64,000 bases of DNA from Actinocorallia sp. API 0066. Its GTDB lineage: Bacteria > Actinomycetota > Actinomycetes > Streptosporangiales > Streptosporangiaceae. The stretch lies in assembly GCF_020991275.1 (NCBI RefSeq), contig NZ_JAJLQY010000007.1, positions 186,001-250,000 on the forward strand, given 5' to 3'. This document shows, one piece after another, positions 1 to 8,052 of this stretch (its first letter is position 1; each line of letters starts with the position of its first letter). The notes under the pieces are model-generated. The model was given only the letters and a program-made list of their open reading frames with translations, did no database searches and was not told where the DNA came from. Position numbers and translations under genes: made by a program.

Positions 1-207
1 CTCGCGGCGGTCCCAGACCAGGCCGGTCGCGGGCACCCAGGCGTCGGCGCCTTCGGGGTCGGCCGCGCGCGCGAGCTCCGCCAGCGTCAGGAACGGCTCG
101 GCCGGGGCGAGGCGGTAGCGCGCCGGATCGTAGTCCCGGCTCGCGTAGGAACGCCCTGTGCAGCGCCACAGCGGCCGGACCCGCCGCCCGACCCGCGATC
201 TGCCCAT
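1..207 (-). CDS. Partial hypothetical protein (N-terminal 69 residues)
   Basis: An open frame on the minus strand runs from an ATG at 207 to the window edge, so only the N-terminus is visible. The peptide begins MGRSRVGRRVRPLWRC and is rich in Arg, then Ala, Asp and Pro, with no signal peptide or membrane segment. I do not recognise a family. The third codon position is strongly GC, as in genuine genes here. There is only a weak G-rich stretch before the ATG, so the start is uncertain. It could also be a fragment of a longer frame entering from the left. Confidence 0.4.
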   Translation of the reverse strand, partial: MGRSRVGRRVRPLWRCTGRSYASRDYDPARYRLAPAEPFLTLAELARAADPEGADAWVPATGLVWDRRE

Positions 208-333
208 CGCAACCCCCGACCGTGTTTGTGGTGGCTGAGTCCGCCAAGGACGCTGCGATCCTAAGCACCAGCCCCGCCCACCACCGACCGCGTCGTCCGC
301 CTAAGGAGAATGCGCACCCCCGCTTTACCAGCT

Positions 334-467
334 GTGTTCGATGGGCCCGGAGGCGGCCGCTTCGCGAGCCCGACTTCGTCGGGAGCGGCCGCCTCCGGGC
401 GTGTTCGATGGGCCCGGGGCCGGCCGCTTTGCGGCCCCGACTTCGTCGGGAGCGGCCGCCCCCGGGC
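334..467. repeat. Tandem pair of 67-bp palindromic repeats
   Basis: Two head-to-tail units, 334-400 and 401-467, each begin GTGTTCGATGGG and fold into a nested hairpin. The outer stem is 17 bp (perfect in unit 1, one mismatch in unit 2) and an inner stem CCCGAC/GTCGGG closes on a TTC loop. Paired changes between the units keep most of the outer stem. A related element with the same order of parts lies at 3395-3483 in the opposite orientation. The stretch 208-543 has no convincing gene, so these repeats are its main content. Confidence 0.8.
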
Positions 468-478
468 CGGAAAACAGA

Positions 479-515
479 CCGACCGGCCGCGGTCGAGGGT
501 CGCCGCGCCGGTCGG
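479..515 (-). terminator. Possible terminator hairpin downstream of the membrane protein gene
   Basis: The arms CCGACCGGC (479-487) and GCCGGTCGG (507-515) can form a 9-bp stem about 30 nt past the stop of the minus-strand gene ending at 544. No U-run follows, as is common in high-GC actinomycetes, so function is inferred from position. Confidence 0.35.
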
Positions 516-543
516 GGTCCAAAGGGGTCGAAGGGGAAGGGGG

Positions 544-1143
544 TCAGGGGAGGAGGATGCTCACCGGGGCGTCCGGGCGGGCGCGCTGGGCGCGCGATCC
601 GGGGGAGTGCGGGCCGGGCTCGGCCGTCCTCGGGTGCTGCCCGGCGGTGTGCGCGTCGTCGGGCGCCTCGTTCGGCCGCGGCACGGGGCCTGAGGACTCC
701 TGGACGGTCGGGGCGGCGCTCTCCTGGGTCAACGGGTGGCCCTGCGGCGGCGCGGCCGGTGCGGACTCCTCAGCCGCCTCCTGCGCCATGTCGGCCTCCG
801 TCCACGGGAGCTGGCCGAGGGAGAGGCGCGGCTTGACCGGCTCGGCCTCGACGGCGGCGGGCGGCGCGGCGACGGGCGGCGCGGAGGTGTCGGCCGACTC
901 GACGGGCTCGGTCCTGCGCGGCACGGCGACCTTGGACGGCGTCGGCGCGCTCACCCACACGGTGGTGCGCTCCGGCCGCGGTGCCGAGAGCGGCACCTCC
1001 GAGGGCGGCGCGGAACCGGTGGACAGCATCGCGAGCCCGACGACGGCCCAGGCGGCCAGGGCGATGACGGGAATGAGGGAAAAGGCGACAACCCGGCCCG
1101 GGGAGGAGTTGTGCGCGGCGTGCGACCCTGAGTATCTGCTCAC
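544..1143 (-). CDS. Single-pass membrane protein with long Pro/Ala-rich tail
   Basis: A 199-residue protein from the chosen GTG start at 1143 (VSRYSGSHAAH). One hydrophobic segment (about residues 17-40, VVAFSLIPVIALAAWAVVGL) is followed by a long low-complexity tail rich in Pro, Ala, Glu and Ser, probably outside the membrane. No enzymatic domain is visible. The open frame continues upstream to 1314, but that part has poor codon bias, so I shortened it; no clear Shine-Dalgarno supports either start. The tail could be a wall-spanning or interaction region. The decamer array at 1351-1430 lies upstream. Confidence 0.55.
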   Translation of the reverse strand: MSRYSGSHAAHNSSPGRVVAFSLIPVIALAAWAVVGLAMLSTGSAPPSEVPLSAPRPERTTVWVSAPTPSKVAVPRRTEPVESADTSAPPVAAPPAAVEAEPVKPRLSLGQLPWTEADMAQEAAEESAPAAPPQGHPLTQESAAPTVQESSGPVPRPNEAPDDAHTAGQHPRTAEPGPHSPGSRAQRARPDAPVSILLP

Positions 1144-1350
1144 GGGGCGAGAGTTGCACAGTCCCGGGTAATCGGCTGGGCTTTTTCCGGAATTCGTTAT
1201 GGTTCCTCGAAATGCCGACAGACCCTCTGACCTGCGTGATAGTGCGCGGGGTAATGGAGTGAATATCGGTCTTATCTTGAACGATAGCCGCCGATGTGGT
1301 CCGATCGTGGCCAATTAATTTCGAATCATCCCTGATCATGTCGGACCATT

Positions 1351-1430
1351 TCCTATGTGTTCCTATGTGGTCCAACCCGCCCCAACCTCCCCCAACCCGG
1401 CGCAACCCGGCTCAACCCGCCCCAAGGTGG
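1351..1430. repeat. Array of eight in-register decamers (CAACCC-rich)
   Basis: Eight consecutive 10-bp units can be laid in register. The first two are TCCTATGTG-type and the next five carry CAACC at the same offset (1373, 1383, 1393, 1403 and 1413); a CAAGG variant ends the run at 1423. The 10-bp period is close to one helical turn. It lies between the mIHF terminator and the upstream side of the membrane protein gene. No gene is visible in 1144-1462. Confidence 0.7.
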
Positions 1431-1462
1431 GCAGAAGTCCCCCGTAGGCGGCCGGACATGAA

Positions 1463-1495
1463 GGAACCCCGCCATGCCGGGCATGACGGGGTTCC
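1463..1495 (-). terminator. Terminator of mihF
   Basis: GGAACCCCG (1463-1471) pairs with CGGGGTTCC (1487-1495), and the interior (CATGC/GCATG) pairs further to give one long hairpin 18 nt past the mihF stop. Confidence 0.75.
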
Positions 1496-1512
1496 GGGGC
1501 AGACGCGGCGGG

Positions 1513-1821
1513 TCAGCCGCCGATCTCGGCCCGCAGCTTGGCGCGCTGCTGCTCGCCGAGGCCGCCGACGCGGCGGTTCTCGTCGATGCCGAGCTTCTCG
1601 ATCAGGGCGGAGACCTTGGCCGGGCCGTAACCGGGCAGCGCCTTCAGGACCTGCGTGACCTTGGTCTTCTTGGCCACGGCGTCCTCGCGGTCGAGCACGT
1701 CGCCCAGGCTGAGCGTCCCGGCCTTCAGCGCCGCCAGCAGCTCACTGCGGGCCTTGCGGGCCTCCTGGGCCTTGGCGAGAGCTTCGGCCCGCTGCTCGGG
1801 GGTCAGCGTCGGCAGAGCCAT
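1513..1821 (-). CDS. mihF: Integration host factor, actinobacterial type (mIHF/sIHF)
   Basis: A 102-residue nucleoid-associated DNA-binding protein, unrelated to E. coli IHF. It begins MALPTLTPEQRAEALAKAQ and contains the family's helix-two-turn-helix core around LKALPGYGPAKVSALIEKLG, followed by the GIDENRRVGGLG signature. The length is typical. The start is supported by GAGGAG six nucleotides before the ATG. In this family the protein bends DNA and affects supercoiling, replication and development. The gene stands alone with its own terminator rather than beside gmk/rpoZ as in many relatives, so it may be a second paralogue; that cannot be settled from the window. Confidence 0.9.
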   Translation of the reverse strand: MALPTLTPEQRAEALAKAQEARKARSELLAALKAGTLSLGDVLDREDAVAKKTKVTQVLKALPGYGPAKVSALIEKLGIDENRRVGGLGEQQRAKLRAEIGG

Positions 1822-1966
1822 CGTTTCTCCTCGTCGTTCGTGGAACCGCCCGTGCCGTCGGCGCGGGCGTAGGGACCATCATGGCGAAGAGGACCGGCTG
1901 ATGCCCACTTGAGCAGCGGATTAGTTCGATCTGACGATGGCCGGTGACCCATCGTGATCGTTTTCG

Positions 1967-2031
1967 GCCCTGCGGACGGCCGGAGCACGCCCCGGCCGGA
2001 AGTCTCCGGGCCCGTCAACCGGCCGCAGGGC
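1967..2031 (-). terminator. Large hairpin after the lipoprotein gene
   Basis: GCCCTGCGG..CCGG (from 1967) pairs with CCGGCCGCAGGGC (ending 2031), with a small bulge. It begins 15 nt past the stop of the minus-strand lipoprotein gene and is a good terminator candidate. Confidence 0.55.
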
Positions 2032-2046
2032 CCATCAGAACGCGGC

Positions 2047-2592
2047 TCAGAAATTCGAGCTCGGCGGGAAGATCGCGGACACCGCGATGGTGCCACACGG
2101 CGTCCAGTCCCAGGCGACCTGGACCGGCGCGACGCCGTCCCCGGTGCCCGGCGCGTTGAAGGCCAGGCCGGACGCCTTGGCGCACTCGCCGCCGCCTCCG
2201 CTGCTCATCAGGTAGAAGACCGCGCTTCCGCCCTTGGGCAGCGTGGTGGCGGGCGGGACGCCCCCGATGCCGCCGAAGCCCTCGGGGATCTCGGCGGCGC
2301 CGACGCCCGCGACGCGCTGGCCGTCGCCGGTGTAGGGGTAGACCTCGGCCCGTCCCTCCAGCGTGCAGGGCGCGCCGCCGTTGACGATCTCGATGCGGCG
2401 CACGTGGGTGCCCGCGCCGCCCTGGCCCTCGCCGAGCTTGAGCGACAGGTCGGGGTTGGCGCATTTGGCCGTCGCGCCGTCCCCGCTCCCGTCCTTGTCC
2501 GTGCCGTCGCCGCCGGAGCAGCCCGCCGCGCACAGGGCGGCCAGGGCGGTCAGGGCGAGCGCGGCCGGGACGCGTGCTCGTGTGCCGAACAT
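2047..2592 (-). CDS. Secreted lipoprotein, DUF4232-like
   Basis: 181 residues. The N-terminus (MFGTRARVPAALALTALAAL) is a signal sequence ending in a lipobox-like CAAGC, so the mature protein is probably lipid-anchored on the outer face of the membrane. A Gly/Asp linker leads into a beta-rich domain with two widely spaced Cys pairs and the pattern LKLGEGQGGAGTHVRRIEIVN, which resembles DUF4232 extracytoplasmic domains. Function is unknown. Two adjacent ATGs (2595 and 2592) follow GGAGG; the second has the better spacing and was chosen. The hairpin at 1967-2031 ends the transcript. Confidence 0.75.
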   Translation of the reverse strand: MFGTRARVPAALALTALAALCAAGCSGGDGTDKDGSGDGATAKCANPDLSLKLGEGQGGAGTHVRRIEIVNGGAPCTLEGRAEVYPYTGDGQRVAGVGAAEIPEGFGGIGGVPPATTLPKGGSAVFYLMSSGGGGECAKASGLAFNAPGTGDGVAPVQVAWDWTPCGTIAVSAIFPPSSNF

Positions 2593-2764
2593 CATGGACC
2601 TCCGAAGTCTCGTCGGTTTCGCCCAGGATGAGACCGTAGTGCCCGACACCTCCGCAACCCGCCCGTCCCGACGCTGTGCCGCCGCCGCGCCCCGCCCGCC
2701 CCGCGCACAACCGCCCGGCGCCGGGTGCTCAGCGGCCTGACAAGAGACGCGCGGCGCCATGACA

Positions 2765-2795
2765 AAGGGCGCGGATCTCGATGATCCGCGCCCTT
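2765..2795 (-). terminator. Terminator of tRNA-Arg
   Basis: A perfect 13-bp stem (AAGGGCGCGGATC, 2765-2777, with its complement 2783-2795) and a 5-nt loop start 11 nt past the tRNA 3' end. Confidence 0.8.
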
Positions 2796-2805
2796 GTGCC
2801 CACTG

Positions 2806-2877
2806 CGCTCCCGGCAGGATTCGAACCTGCGCTTTTGCCTCCGGAGGGCAACGCTCTGTCCCCTGAGCTACGGGAGC
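2806..2877 (-). tRNA. tRNA-Arg (anticodon CCG)
   Basis: Read on the minus strand, the acceptor arms GCTCCCG and CGGGAGC pair perfectly, with G as discriminator. The anticodon stem TTGCC/GGCAA encloses the loop CTCCGGA with anticodon CCG, and the T arm contains GGTTCGAATCC. CCA is not encoded in full. It decodes CGG, a common codon in this GC-rich genome. Confidence 0.95.
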
Positions 2878-2969
2878 ATGTCGCTTGTCGCAACGGGAGA
2901 CAAGGCTACCAGGGTTCACGCCGGGGCGCGCACGCGATCGTTTCGAGTGCGCGCCCCGTGTGCTCCGGC

Positions 2970-2975
2970 TAGCCT
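2970..2975 (+). promoter_or_regulatory. -10 element for a leaderless response-regulator transcript
   Basis: TAGCCT ends 7 nt before the GTG start at 2983. The surrounding bases nearly match those before the gene at 3523. No clear -35 is visible. Confidence 0.45.
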
Positions 2976-2982
2976 CGGTCCC

Positions 2983-3423
2983 GTGGTCGAGAAGCTCGGG
3001 CGGGTGCTGGTCGTCGATGACGACGAGGTGATTCGGCAGCTCATCGCGGTCAACCTCCAGCTTGAGGGGTTCGAGGTGGCCACCGCGGTGGACGGCCGCG
3101 ACTGTCTCGACCGGGTCCGCGAGGTCGCGCCGGACGTGATCACGCTGGACGTGATGATGCCGCGCCTCGACGGCTGGATCACCGCCGTCCGGCTCCGCGA
3201 GAACCCTGAGACGGCGCACATCAGGGTGGTGATGATCACCGCCCGCGCGCAGGAGCGCGACCTGGACCGGGGCATCGAGATCGGCGTCGACGCCTACGTC
3301 ACCAAACCCTTCGACCCAGCCGAGTTGATCCGCACCGTCCGCCGCCTGTCAGCACACGGCCCGGGACCGGGGGGCCGCCAGGCCCCCCGCCCGGGGCCGG
3401 GCGCTCCCGGGGCTGCCCCGTAG
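2983..3423 (+). CDS. Single-domain (CheY-like) response regulator
   Basis: 146 residues. A receiver domain fills residues 7-120: acidic pocket VVDDDE, phosphoacceptor Asp56 in ITLDVMMPRLDGW, and the conserved Lys108 in YVTKPFDPAEL. No output domain follows, only a 25-residue Gly/Pro-rich tail that overlaps a palindromic repeat and is probably unstructured. It would act through protein contacts or as part of a phosphorelay; no partner kinase is adjacent. The GTG start is supported by a -10 hexamer 7 nt upstream and by the absence of a Shine-Dalgarno. The last ~8 codons and the stop lie inside the repeat at 3395-3470. Confidence 0.85.
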   Translation: MVEKLGRVLVVDDDEVIRQLIAVNLQLEGFEVATAVDGRDCLDRVREVAPDVITLDVMMPRLDGWITAVRLRENPETAHIRVVMITARAQERDLDRGIEIGVDAYVTKPFDPAELIRTVRRLSAHGPGPGGRQAPRPGPGAPGAAP

Positions 3424-3470
3424 GCCGCCAAGGCCGGAGGGGTAGCGCCGGGCTCGCAAAGCGCCCGGCC
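3395..3470. repeat. Third, diverged copy of the nested palindrome
   Basis: GGCCGGGCGC (3395-3404) pairs perfectly with GCGCCCGGCC (3461-3470), enclosing smaller stems. Read on the minus strand from about 3483 it starts GTGTTTATTGGG and then has GCTTTGCGAGCCCG, matching the two units at 334-467. It includes the stop codon of the response regulator and probably ends its transcript. A separate 8-bp hairpin (GGGGGGCC, GCCA loop) is at 3369-3388. Confidence 0.65.
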
Positions 3471-3509
3471 CCCAATAAACACAGTTCGGCTGTCCACATT
3501 CTGGTCGGC

Positions 3510-3515
3510 TACCCT
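3510..3515 (+). promoter_or_regulatory. -10 element for the lysA-hom operon, leaderless
   Basis: TACCCT ends 7 nt before the GTG start at 3523, in the same spacing as the element at 2970. No Shine-Dalgarno precedes the start. Confidence 0.5.
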
Positions 3516-3522
3516 CGGTGGC

Positions 3523-4173
3523 GTGACTCCCGGTGAGCTTGACGCGGTGATCGTCACGGCGGTCCGTGCCGTGACCGGTGTCGTCGTGTCCGGCGCCGCG
3601 ATCACCTGGGAGGACACCTATGTCTCGCCGGTCGCGGTGCGCCACCGGCTGCCCGCGCAGGCGATCGCCGAAGAGGTCGCGGCGCACCCCGGCGTCTCAC
3701 ATGTCGAGACGAGAGGTCCGGGCCTGCTCGCGGTGCACCTCGCGGTGCCCGGCCGGATCGCCGAGGCGATCACGCGCGACGAGCGCTACGGCACGGGTGC
3801 GACAATCAAGGCGTGCTGGGCGGATTTCCCCAGAACGTTCGACAATCCCGGCTTCCGGGTCAGGTTCGCGCATGAGCGCGCCTGCGCCGTGCTGCGCCGC
3901 GCGCCCGAGCTGGGCGTGCCGCGGGGCGACGCCGCCGCGCTGACCACGCCTGCCGAACGGAAGCTGCTCGGGCTGCTGGCGGGGTTCGACGGGCACCGAA
4001 AACCGGTGCTCCAACTGGAACGGATCGCGGACGCCTACCACGACGTCCACGAGGCGTTCCGCGAGGAGCCGACCCCGCAGCACGGCGCCCGCGTCCTTCT
4101 CGCCGGAGCCGTGCGCGTCACGTTGAGCAACGGGCTGCGCAGGCTCGGAGAGACCCCGAGAGAGAGATTGTGA
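3523..4173 (+). CDS. nrtL: ArgS-related anticodon-binding (DALR) protein
   Basis: 216 residues, resembling the C-terminal anticodon-binding part of arginyl-tRNA synthetase without the catalytic Rossmann fold. The second half, from [17 protein letters not shown] to the end [18 protein letters not shown], is the all-helical DALR domain; the ArgS motifs HIGH and KMSKS are absent. Similar stand-alone proteins, called NrtL in Streptomyces annotation, sit just upstream of lysA. Its stop overlaps the lysA start by 4 nt (GTGA), so the two are translationally coupled. A role in tRNA binding or regulation is inferred only from the domain. Confidence 0.75.
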   Translation: MTPGELDAVIVTAVRAVTGVVVSGAAITWEDTYVSPVAVRHRLPAQAIAEEVAAHPGVSHVETRGPGLLAVHLAVPGRIAEAITRDERYGTGATIKACWADFPRTFDNPGFRVRFAHERACAVLRRAPELGVPRGDAAALTTPAERKLLGLLAGFDGHRKPVLQLERIADAYHDVHEAFREEPTPQHGARVLLAGAVRVTLSNGLRRLGETPRERL

Positions 4174-5564
4174 GCAGAGTTCACCCGGCGGGCGGCAGGC
4201 ACGAGAACGTCCTGCCCGAGGACCACCCGTCACCCGCACCGGCCGACCTGAACGCGCTGGCCGCCGAGGTGTGGCCGCGCACCGCCACCCGCGCCGGGGG
4301 CGCCGTCACCGTCGGCGGCGTCGACGTGCGCGACCTGGCCCGCGACTTCGGCACCCCCCTGTACGTCGTCGACGAAGAGGACTTCCGCCAGCGCGCGCGC
4401 GAGTACGCGGCGGCCTTCTCCGACGGAAGCGTGCACTACGCGGGCAAGGCGTTCCTCAGCGGCGCCGTCGTGCGCTGGCTGCACGAGGAGGGCCTCGGCC
4501 TTGACGTGTGCACGGGCGGCGAGCTGGCCCTGGCCCTCGCGGCGGACTTCCCGCCCGAGCGGATCACCATGCACGGCAACAACAAGTCCGCCGACGAGCT
4601 CGTCATGGGCCTGGAGGCGGGCGTAGGCAGGATCGTCCTGGACTCCTACGAGGAGATCGCCCGGCTCGGCTTCCACGCCGAACGGCTCGGCGTCCGGCCC
4701 AAGGTCATGATCCGCGTCACCACCGGCGTCGAGGCGCACACCCACGAGTTCATCGCCACCGCGCACGACGACCAGAAGTTCGGGTTCTCCCGTGGCTCGG
4801 GCGCCGCGCTGGAGGCCGTCCGGCGGGTGCTGGCGCTGCCGCGGCTGGAGCTGGTCGGGCTGCACTCGCACATCGGCTCGCAGATCTTCGAGACCGACGG
4901 GTTCGAGGTCGCCGCGCACCGCGTCGCCGAGCTGCTCGTCGCCATCCGGGACGAGCACGGCGTCGTCCTGCCCGAGCTGGACCTCGGCGGCGGCTTCGGC
5001 ATCGCCTACGTCGAGGGCGACGAGCCCATCGACGCCAAGCTCATCGCCGACAACATGCGCGACATCGTGGCCCGCGAGTGCAAGGCGTACGACCTGCCCG
5101 TCCCGAAGCTGACGGTCGAGCCGGGCCGCGCCATCGTGGGTCCGGGCGGGATCACCCTGTACGAGGTCGGCACGATCAAGGACGTCGAGGGCATCCGCAC
5201 GTACGTCAGCGTGGACGGAGGCATGAGCGACAACCTCCGCACCGCCCTGTACGGCGCCGAGTACACCGCGAAGCTCGTCAGCCGGGAGTCGACCGCCGAG
5301 CCCCTCCTGTGCAGACTTGTCGGCAAGCACTGCGAAAGCGGGGACATCGTCGTGCGTGACCTATGGTTGCCCGAAGATGTTGCGCCCGGAGACCTGGTGG
5401 CCGTGGCCGCCACGGGCGCCTACTGTCGGTCGATGGCCAGCAACTACAACCACGTGACCAAGCCCGCCGTGGTGGCGGTCCGTGAGGGCGCCGCGCGCGT
5501 CATCGTCCGTCGGGAGACGGTCGCCGATCTGTTGAGGCTCGACATGGAGGTGGGACAGCCGTGA
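4170..5564 (+). CDS. lysA: Diaminopimelate decarboxylase
   Basis: 464 residues. A PLP enzyme that decarboxylates meso-diaminopimelate to L-lysine, the last step of lysine synthesis. The N-terminal alpha/beta barrel carries the PLP lysine in [10 protein letters not shown], then [18 protein letters not shown] and the phosphate-binding [11 protein letters not shown]. The C-terminal beta domain has [10 protein letters not shown] and [12 protein letters not shown], which form the substrate site at the dimer interface. The 4-nt overlaps with the preceding and following genes place it in an operon with the ArgS-like protein and hom. An extra ~40 residues precede the barrel, as is common in actinobacteria. 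Confidence 0.97.
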   Translation: MSRVHPAGGRHENVLPEDHPSPAPADLNALAAEVWPRTATRAGGAVTVGGVDVRDLARDFGTPLYVVDEEDFRQRAREYAAAFSDGSVHYAGKAFLSGAVVRWLHEEGLGLDVCTGGELALALAADFPPERITMHGNNKSADELVMGLEAGVGRIVLDSYEEIARLGFHAERLGVRPKVMIRVTTGVEAHTHEFIATAHDDQKFGFSRGSGAALEAVRRVLALPRLELVGLHSHIGSQIFETDGFEVAAHRVAELLVAIRDEHGVVLPELDLGGGFGIAYVEGDEPIDAKLIADNMRDIVARECKAYDLPVPKLTVEPGRAIVGPGGITLYEVGTIKDVEGIRTYVSVDGGMSDNLRTALYGAEYTAKLVSRESTAEPLLCRLVGKHCESGDIVVRDLWLPEDVAPGDLVAVAATGAYCRSMASNYNHVTKPAVVAVREGAARVIVRRETVADLLRLDMEVGQP

Positions 5565-6844
5565 AACCGGTGCGGGTGGCTTTGCTCGGATGCGGTGTCG
5601 TGGGCACCGAGGTGGTCAGGCTGCTGCTGGAGCAGTCCGATGACCTGGCGGCGCGGGTCGGCGCCCCGGTGGAGCTGGCGGGCATCGCCGTCCGCCGCCC
5701 CGACCGGGTGCGCGCGGGCGTCCCCGCCGACCTCCTGACGACCGACGCCATGGGCCTCGCCACCCGCCCGGACGTGGACATCGTGGTCGAGGTGATCGGC
5801 GGGATCGAGCCCGCCAGGTCCCTCATCCTGGGCGCGCTGAAATCCGGCAAGTCCGTCGTGTCGGCCAACAAGGCGCTGCTCGCCGAGGACGGGCAGACCC
5901 TCTTCGGCGCGGCCCGCGAGTTCGGCGTCGACCTCTACTACGAGGCGTCCGTGGCCGGGGCCATCCCGCTGCTGCGCCCGCTGCGCGAGTCCCTCGTCGG
6001 CGACAGCATCCACCGGGTGCTCGGCATCGTGAACGGCACCACGAACTACATCCTCGACCAGATGGACACGCACGGCGCCGGGTTCGCCGACGCGCTCGCC
6101 GAGGCGCAGGACCTCGGGTACGCCGAAGCCGACCCCACCGCTGACGTCGAGGCGTTCGACGCCGCCGCCAAGGCCGCGATCCTCGCCCAGCTCGCGTTCC
6201 ACACCCCCGTCACCACCGCCGACGTGCACCGCGAGGGCATCACCGCGGTCACCGCGCAGGACGTCGCGGGCGCCAAGGCGATGGACTGCGTCGTCAAGCT
6301 GCTGGCGATCTGCGAGCGCGGCGGCGACCGGGGCGTCTCGGTCCGGGTCCACCCGGCGATGATCCCCAGGTCGCACCCGCTCGGCTCGGTGCGCGGCGCC
6401 TACAACGCGGTGTTCGTCGAGGCGGAGTCGGCCGGGAGCCTCATGTTCTACGGCGCGGGCGCGGGCGGCGCCCCGACGGCGTCGGCGGTGCTCGGCGACA
6501 TCGTGGCCGTCGCCCGCAACCGGGTCAGCGGCGCGTCCGGCCCCGTGGAGACCACCTACGCGGCGCTGCCCATCCTCCCGATGGGCGACACCGTCACCCG
6601 CTACTACGTGCAGCTCGACGTCGCCGACCAGGCGGGCGTGCTCGCCCAGGTCGCCGAGGAGTTCGCCCGGCACGGGGTGTCCATCCAGGCCGTCAGGCAG
6701 GAGGGCAGGGGCGACGACGCCCAGCTCGTCATCGTCACCCACCGCGCCCCCGACGCGGCGCTGGACGCCACGGTGGAGTCCCTGCGCTCACACCCGTCGG
6801 TGCGCGAGGTGGCGTCGGTGATGCGGGTCGAGGGCGACATCTGA
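5561..6844 (+). CDS. hom: Homoserine dehydrogenase
   Basis: 427 residues. It reduces aspartate semialdehyde to homoserine, the branch leading to threonine and methionine. The Rossmann motif [12 protein letters not shown] is at the N-terminus. The catalytic domain shows [14 protein letters not shown] and [14 protein letters not shown], with downstream Lys/Asp residues in the expected places. A C-terminal ACT domain (from about residue 345, [18 protein letters not shown]) is the usual site of threonine feedback. The GTG start overlaps the lysA stop (GTGA). thrC follows after a 115-nt structured gap rather than directly. Confidence 0.97.
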   Translation: MKPVRVALLGCGVVGTEVVRLLLEQSDDLAARVGAPVELAGIAVRRPDRVRAGVPADLLTTDAMGLATRPDVDIVVEVIGGIEPARSLILGALKSGKSVVSANKALLAEDGQTLFGAAREFGVDLYYEASVAGAIPLLRPLRESLVGDSIHRVLGIVNGTTNYILDQMDTHGAGFADALAEAQDLGYAEADPTADVEAFDAAAKAAILAQLAFHTPVTTADVHREGITAVTAQDVAGAKAMDCVVKLLAICERGGDRGVSVRVHPAMIPRSHPLGSVRGAYNAVFVEAESAGSLMFYGAGAGGAPTASAVLGDIVAVARNRVSGASGPVETTYAALPILPMGDTVTRYYVQLDVADQAGVLAQVAEEFARHGVSIQAVRQEGRGDDAQLVIVTHRAPDAALDATVESLRSHPSVREVASVMRVEGDI

Positions 6845-6851
6845 TCTCGTC

Positions 6852-6959
6852 TAGACTCGCTCCCCATAAAGGCAGGTCACTCCCCGGTTCGGGTTTGCCC
6901 TACGGGCAGCCGGCTCTGATGCCGTCCCTTCGACGGCACGCATCCAGAGAGGAAAAGCC
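6852..6959 (+). promoter_or_regulatory. Promoter and structured leader of thrC
   Basis: TAGACT (6852-6857) is a good -10, giving a leader of about 95 nt. The leader holds two stable hairpins: TGCCC-TAC-GGGCA (6896-6908) and a 7-bp stem TGCCGTC/GACGGCA (6920-6938) just before the GAGAGGA ribosome site. I could not match it to a known riboswitch and see no run of Thr/Ile codons typical of an attenuator peptide. Confidence 0.45.
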
Positions 6960-8015
6960 GTGAGCGCTTGGCGCGGGCTGATAGAGGAATACCGTGACCG
7001 GCTCCCGGTCACCGACAAGACCCCCGTCGTCACGCTGCTTGAGGGCAACACCCCCCTGGTGCCGGCGCACCGCGTCTCGGCCCAGACCGGCTGCGAGGTC
7101 TACCTCAAGGTAGAGGGCCTGAACCCCACCGGTTCCTTCAAGGACCGGGGCATGACGATGGCGATCTCCAAGGCGGCCGAGGAGGGCGCGCAGGCCGTCA
7201 TCTGCGCGTCCACCGGCAACACCTCGGCGTCGGCAGCCGCCTACGCGGTGCGCGCGGGCATGACCTGCGCGGTGCTCGTGCCGCGCGGCAAGATCGCGAT
7301 GGGCAAGCTGGCGCAGGCGCTCGTGCACGGCTCCAAGCTGCTCCAGGTGGACGGCAACTTCGACGACTGCCTGGAACTGGCCCGCAAGCTCGCGGTGGAC
7401 TACCCGGTCGCGCTGGTCAACTCGGTGAACCCCTACCGGCTCCAGGGCCAGAAGACGGCCGCGTTCGAGATCGTCGACGCGCTCGGCGACGCCCCTGACG
7501 TGCACTGTCTCCCCGTCGGCAACGCGGGCAACATCTCGGCCTACTGGATGGGCTACAAGGAGTTCCACACCGACGGGGTGTCCACGAAGAAGCCCCGGAT
7601 GATGGGCTTCCAGGCCAGCGGCGCCGCCCCGTTCGTCTCGGGCGCGCCGGTGAGCAACCCGCAGACCATCGCCACCGCCATCCGCATCGGCAACCCCGCG
7701 TCCTGGGACCTCGCCTCGGCCGCCCGCGACGAGTCGGGCGGCGCCATCGGCTCGGTCACCGACCGGCAGATCCTCGCCGCCTACCGGCTGCTCGCCCGTG
7801 AGGAGGGCGTGTTCGTCGAGCCCGCCTCCGCCGCGTCCGTCGCGGGGCTGCTCCAGGCGAGCGAGCAGGGCGCCATCCAGCCCGGTCTGAAGGTCGTGTG
7901 CACCGTGACGGGCAACGGCCTCAAGGACCCCGACTGGGCCATCTCGGGCGCGCCCAAGCCCACCACGGTCCGGGTTGACGCGCACGAGGCGGCCACCGCG
8001 CTCGGCCTTGCCTGA
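6960..8015 (+). CDS. thrC: Threonine synthase
   Basis: 351 residues. A PLP enzyme converting O-phosphohomoserine to L-threonine. The PLP lysine lies in [14 protein letters not shown], the phosphate loop is around [13 protein letters not shown], and the glycine-rich site [12 protein letters not shown] follows. The length fits the shorter actinobacterial class. The GTG start at 6960 is preceded by GAGAGGA. thrB follows 37 nt downstream, so the two are probably co-transcribed. The leader upstream suggests separate control from lysA-hom. Confidence 0.97.
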   Translation: MSAWRGLIEEYRDRLPVTDKTPVVTLLEGNTPLVPAHRVSAQTGCEVYLKVEGLNPTGSFKDRGMTMAISKAAEEGAQAVICASTGNTSASAAAYAVRAGMTCAVLVPRGKIAMGKLAQALVHGSKLLQVDGNFDDCLELARKLAVDYPVALVNSVNPYRLQGQKTAAFEIVDALGDAPDVHCLPVGNAGNISAYWMGYKEFHTDGVSTKKPRMMGFQASGAAPFVSGAPVSNPQTIATAIRIGNPASWDLASAARDESGGAIGSVTDRQILAAYRLLAREEGVFVEPASAASVAGLLQASEQGAIQPGLKVVCTVTGNGLKDPDWAISGAPKPTTVRVDAHEAATALGLA

Positions 8016-8052
8016 GCCGTAGCACCCCCGCACCCTTAGCTGAGCGGAGAGC

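Noticed and set aside
2047-3219. A 390-residue minus-strand frame covering tRNA-Arg and the response regulator
   Set aside because: It crosses a tRNA and its terminator; only the lipoprotein part from 2592 has a ribosome site and signal peptide.
6858-6950. thrC leader considered as a SAM, cobalamin or T-box riboswitch
   Set aside because: None of the conserved cores of these classes is recognisable; kept only as an unclassified structured leader.
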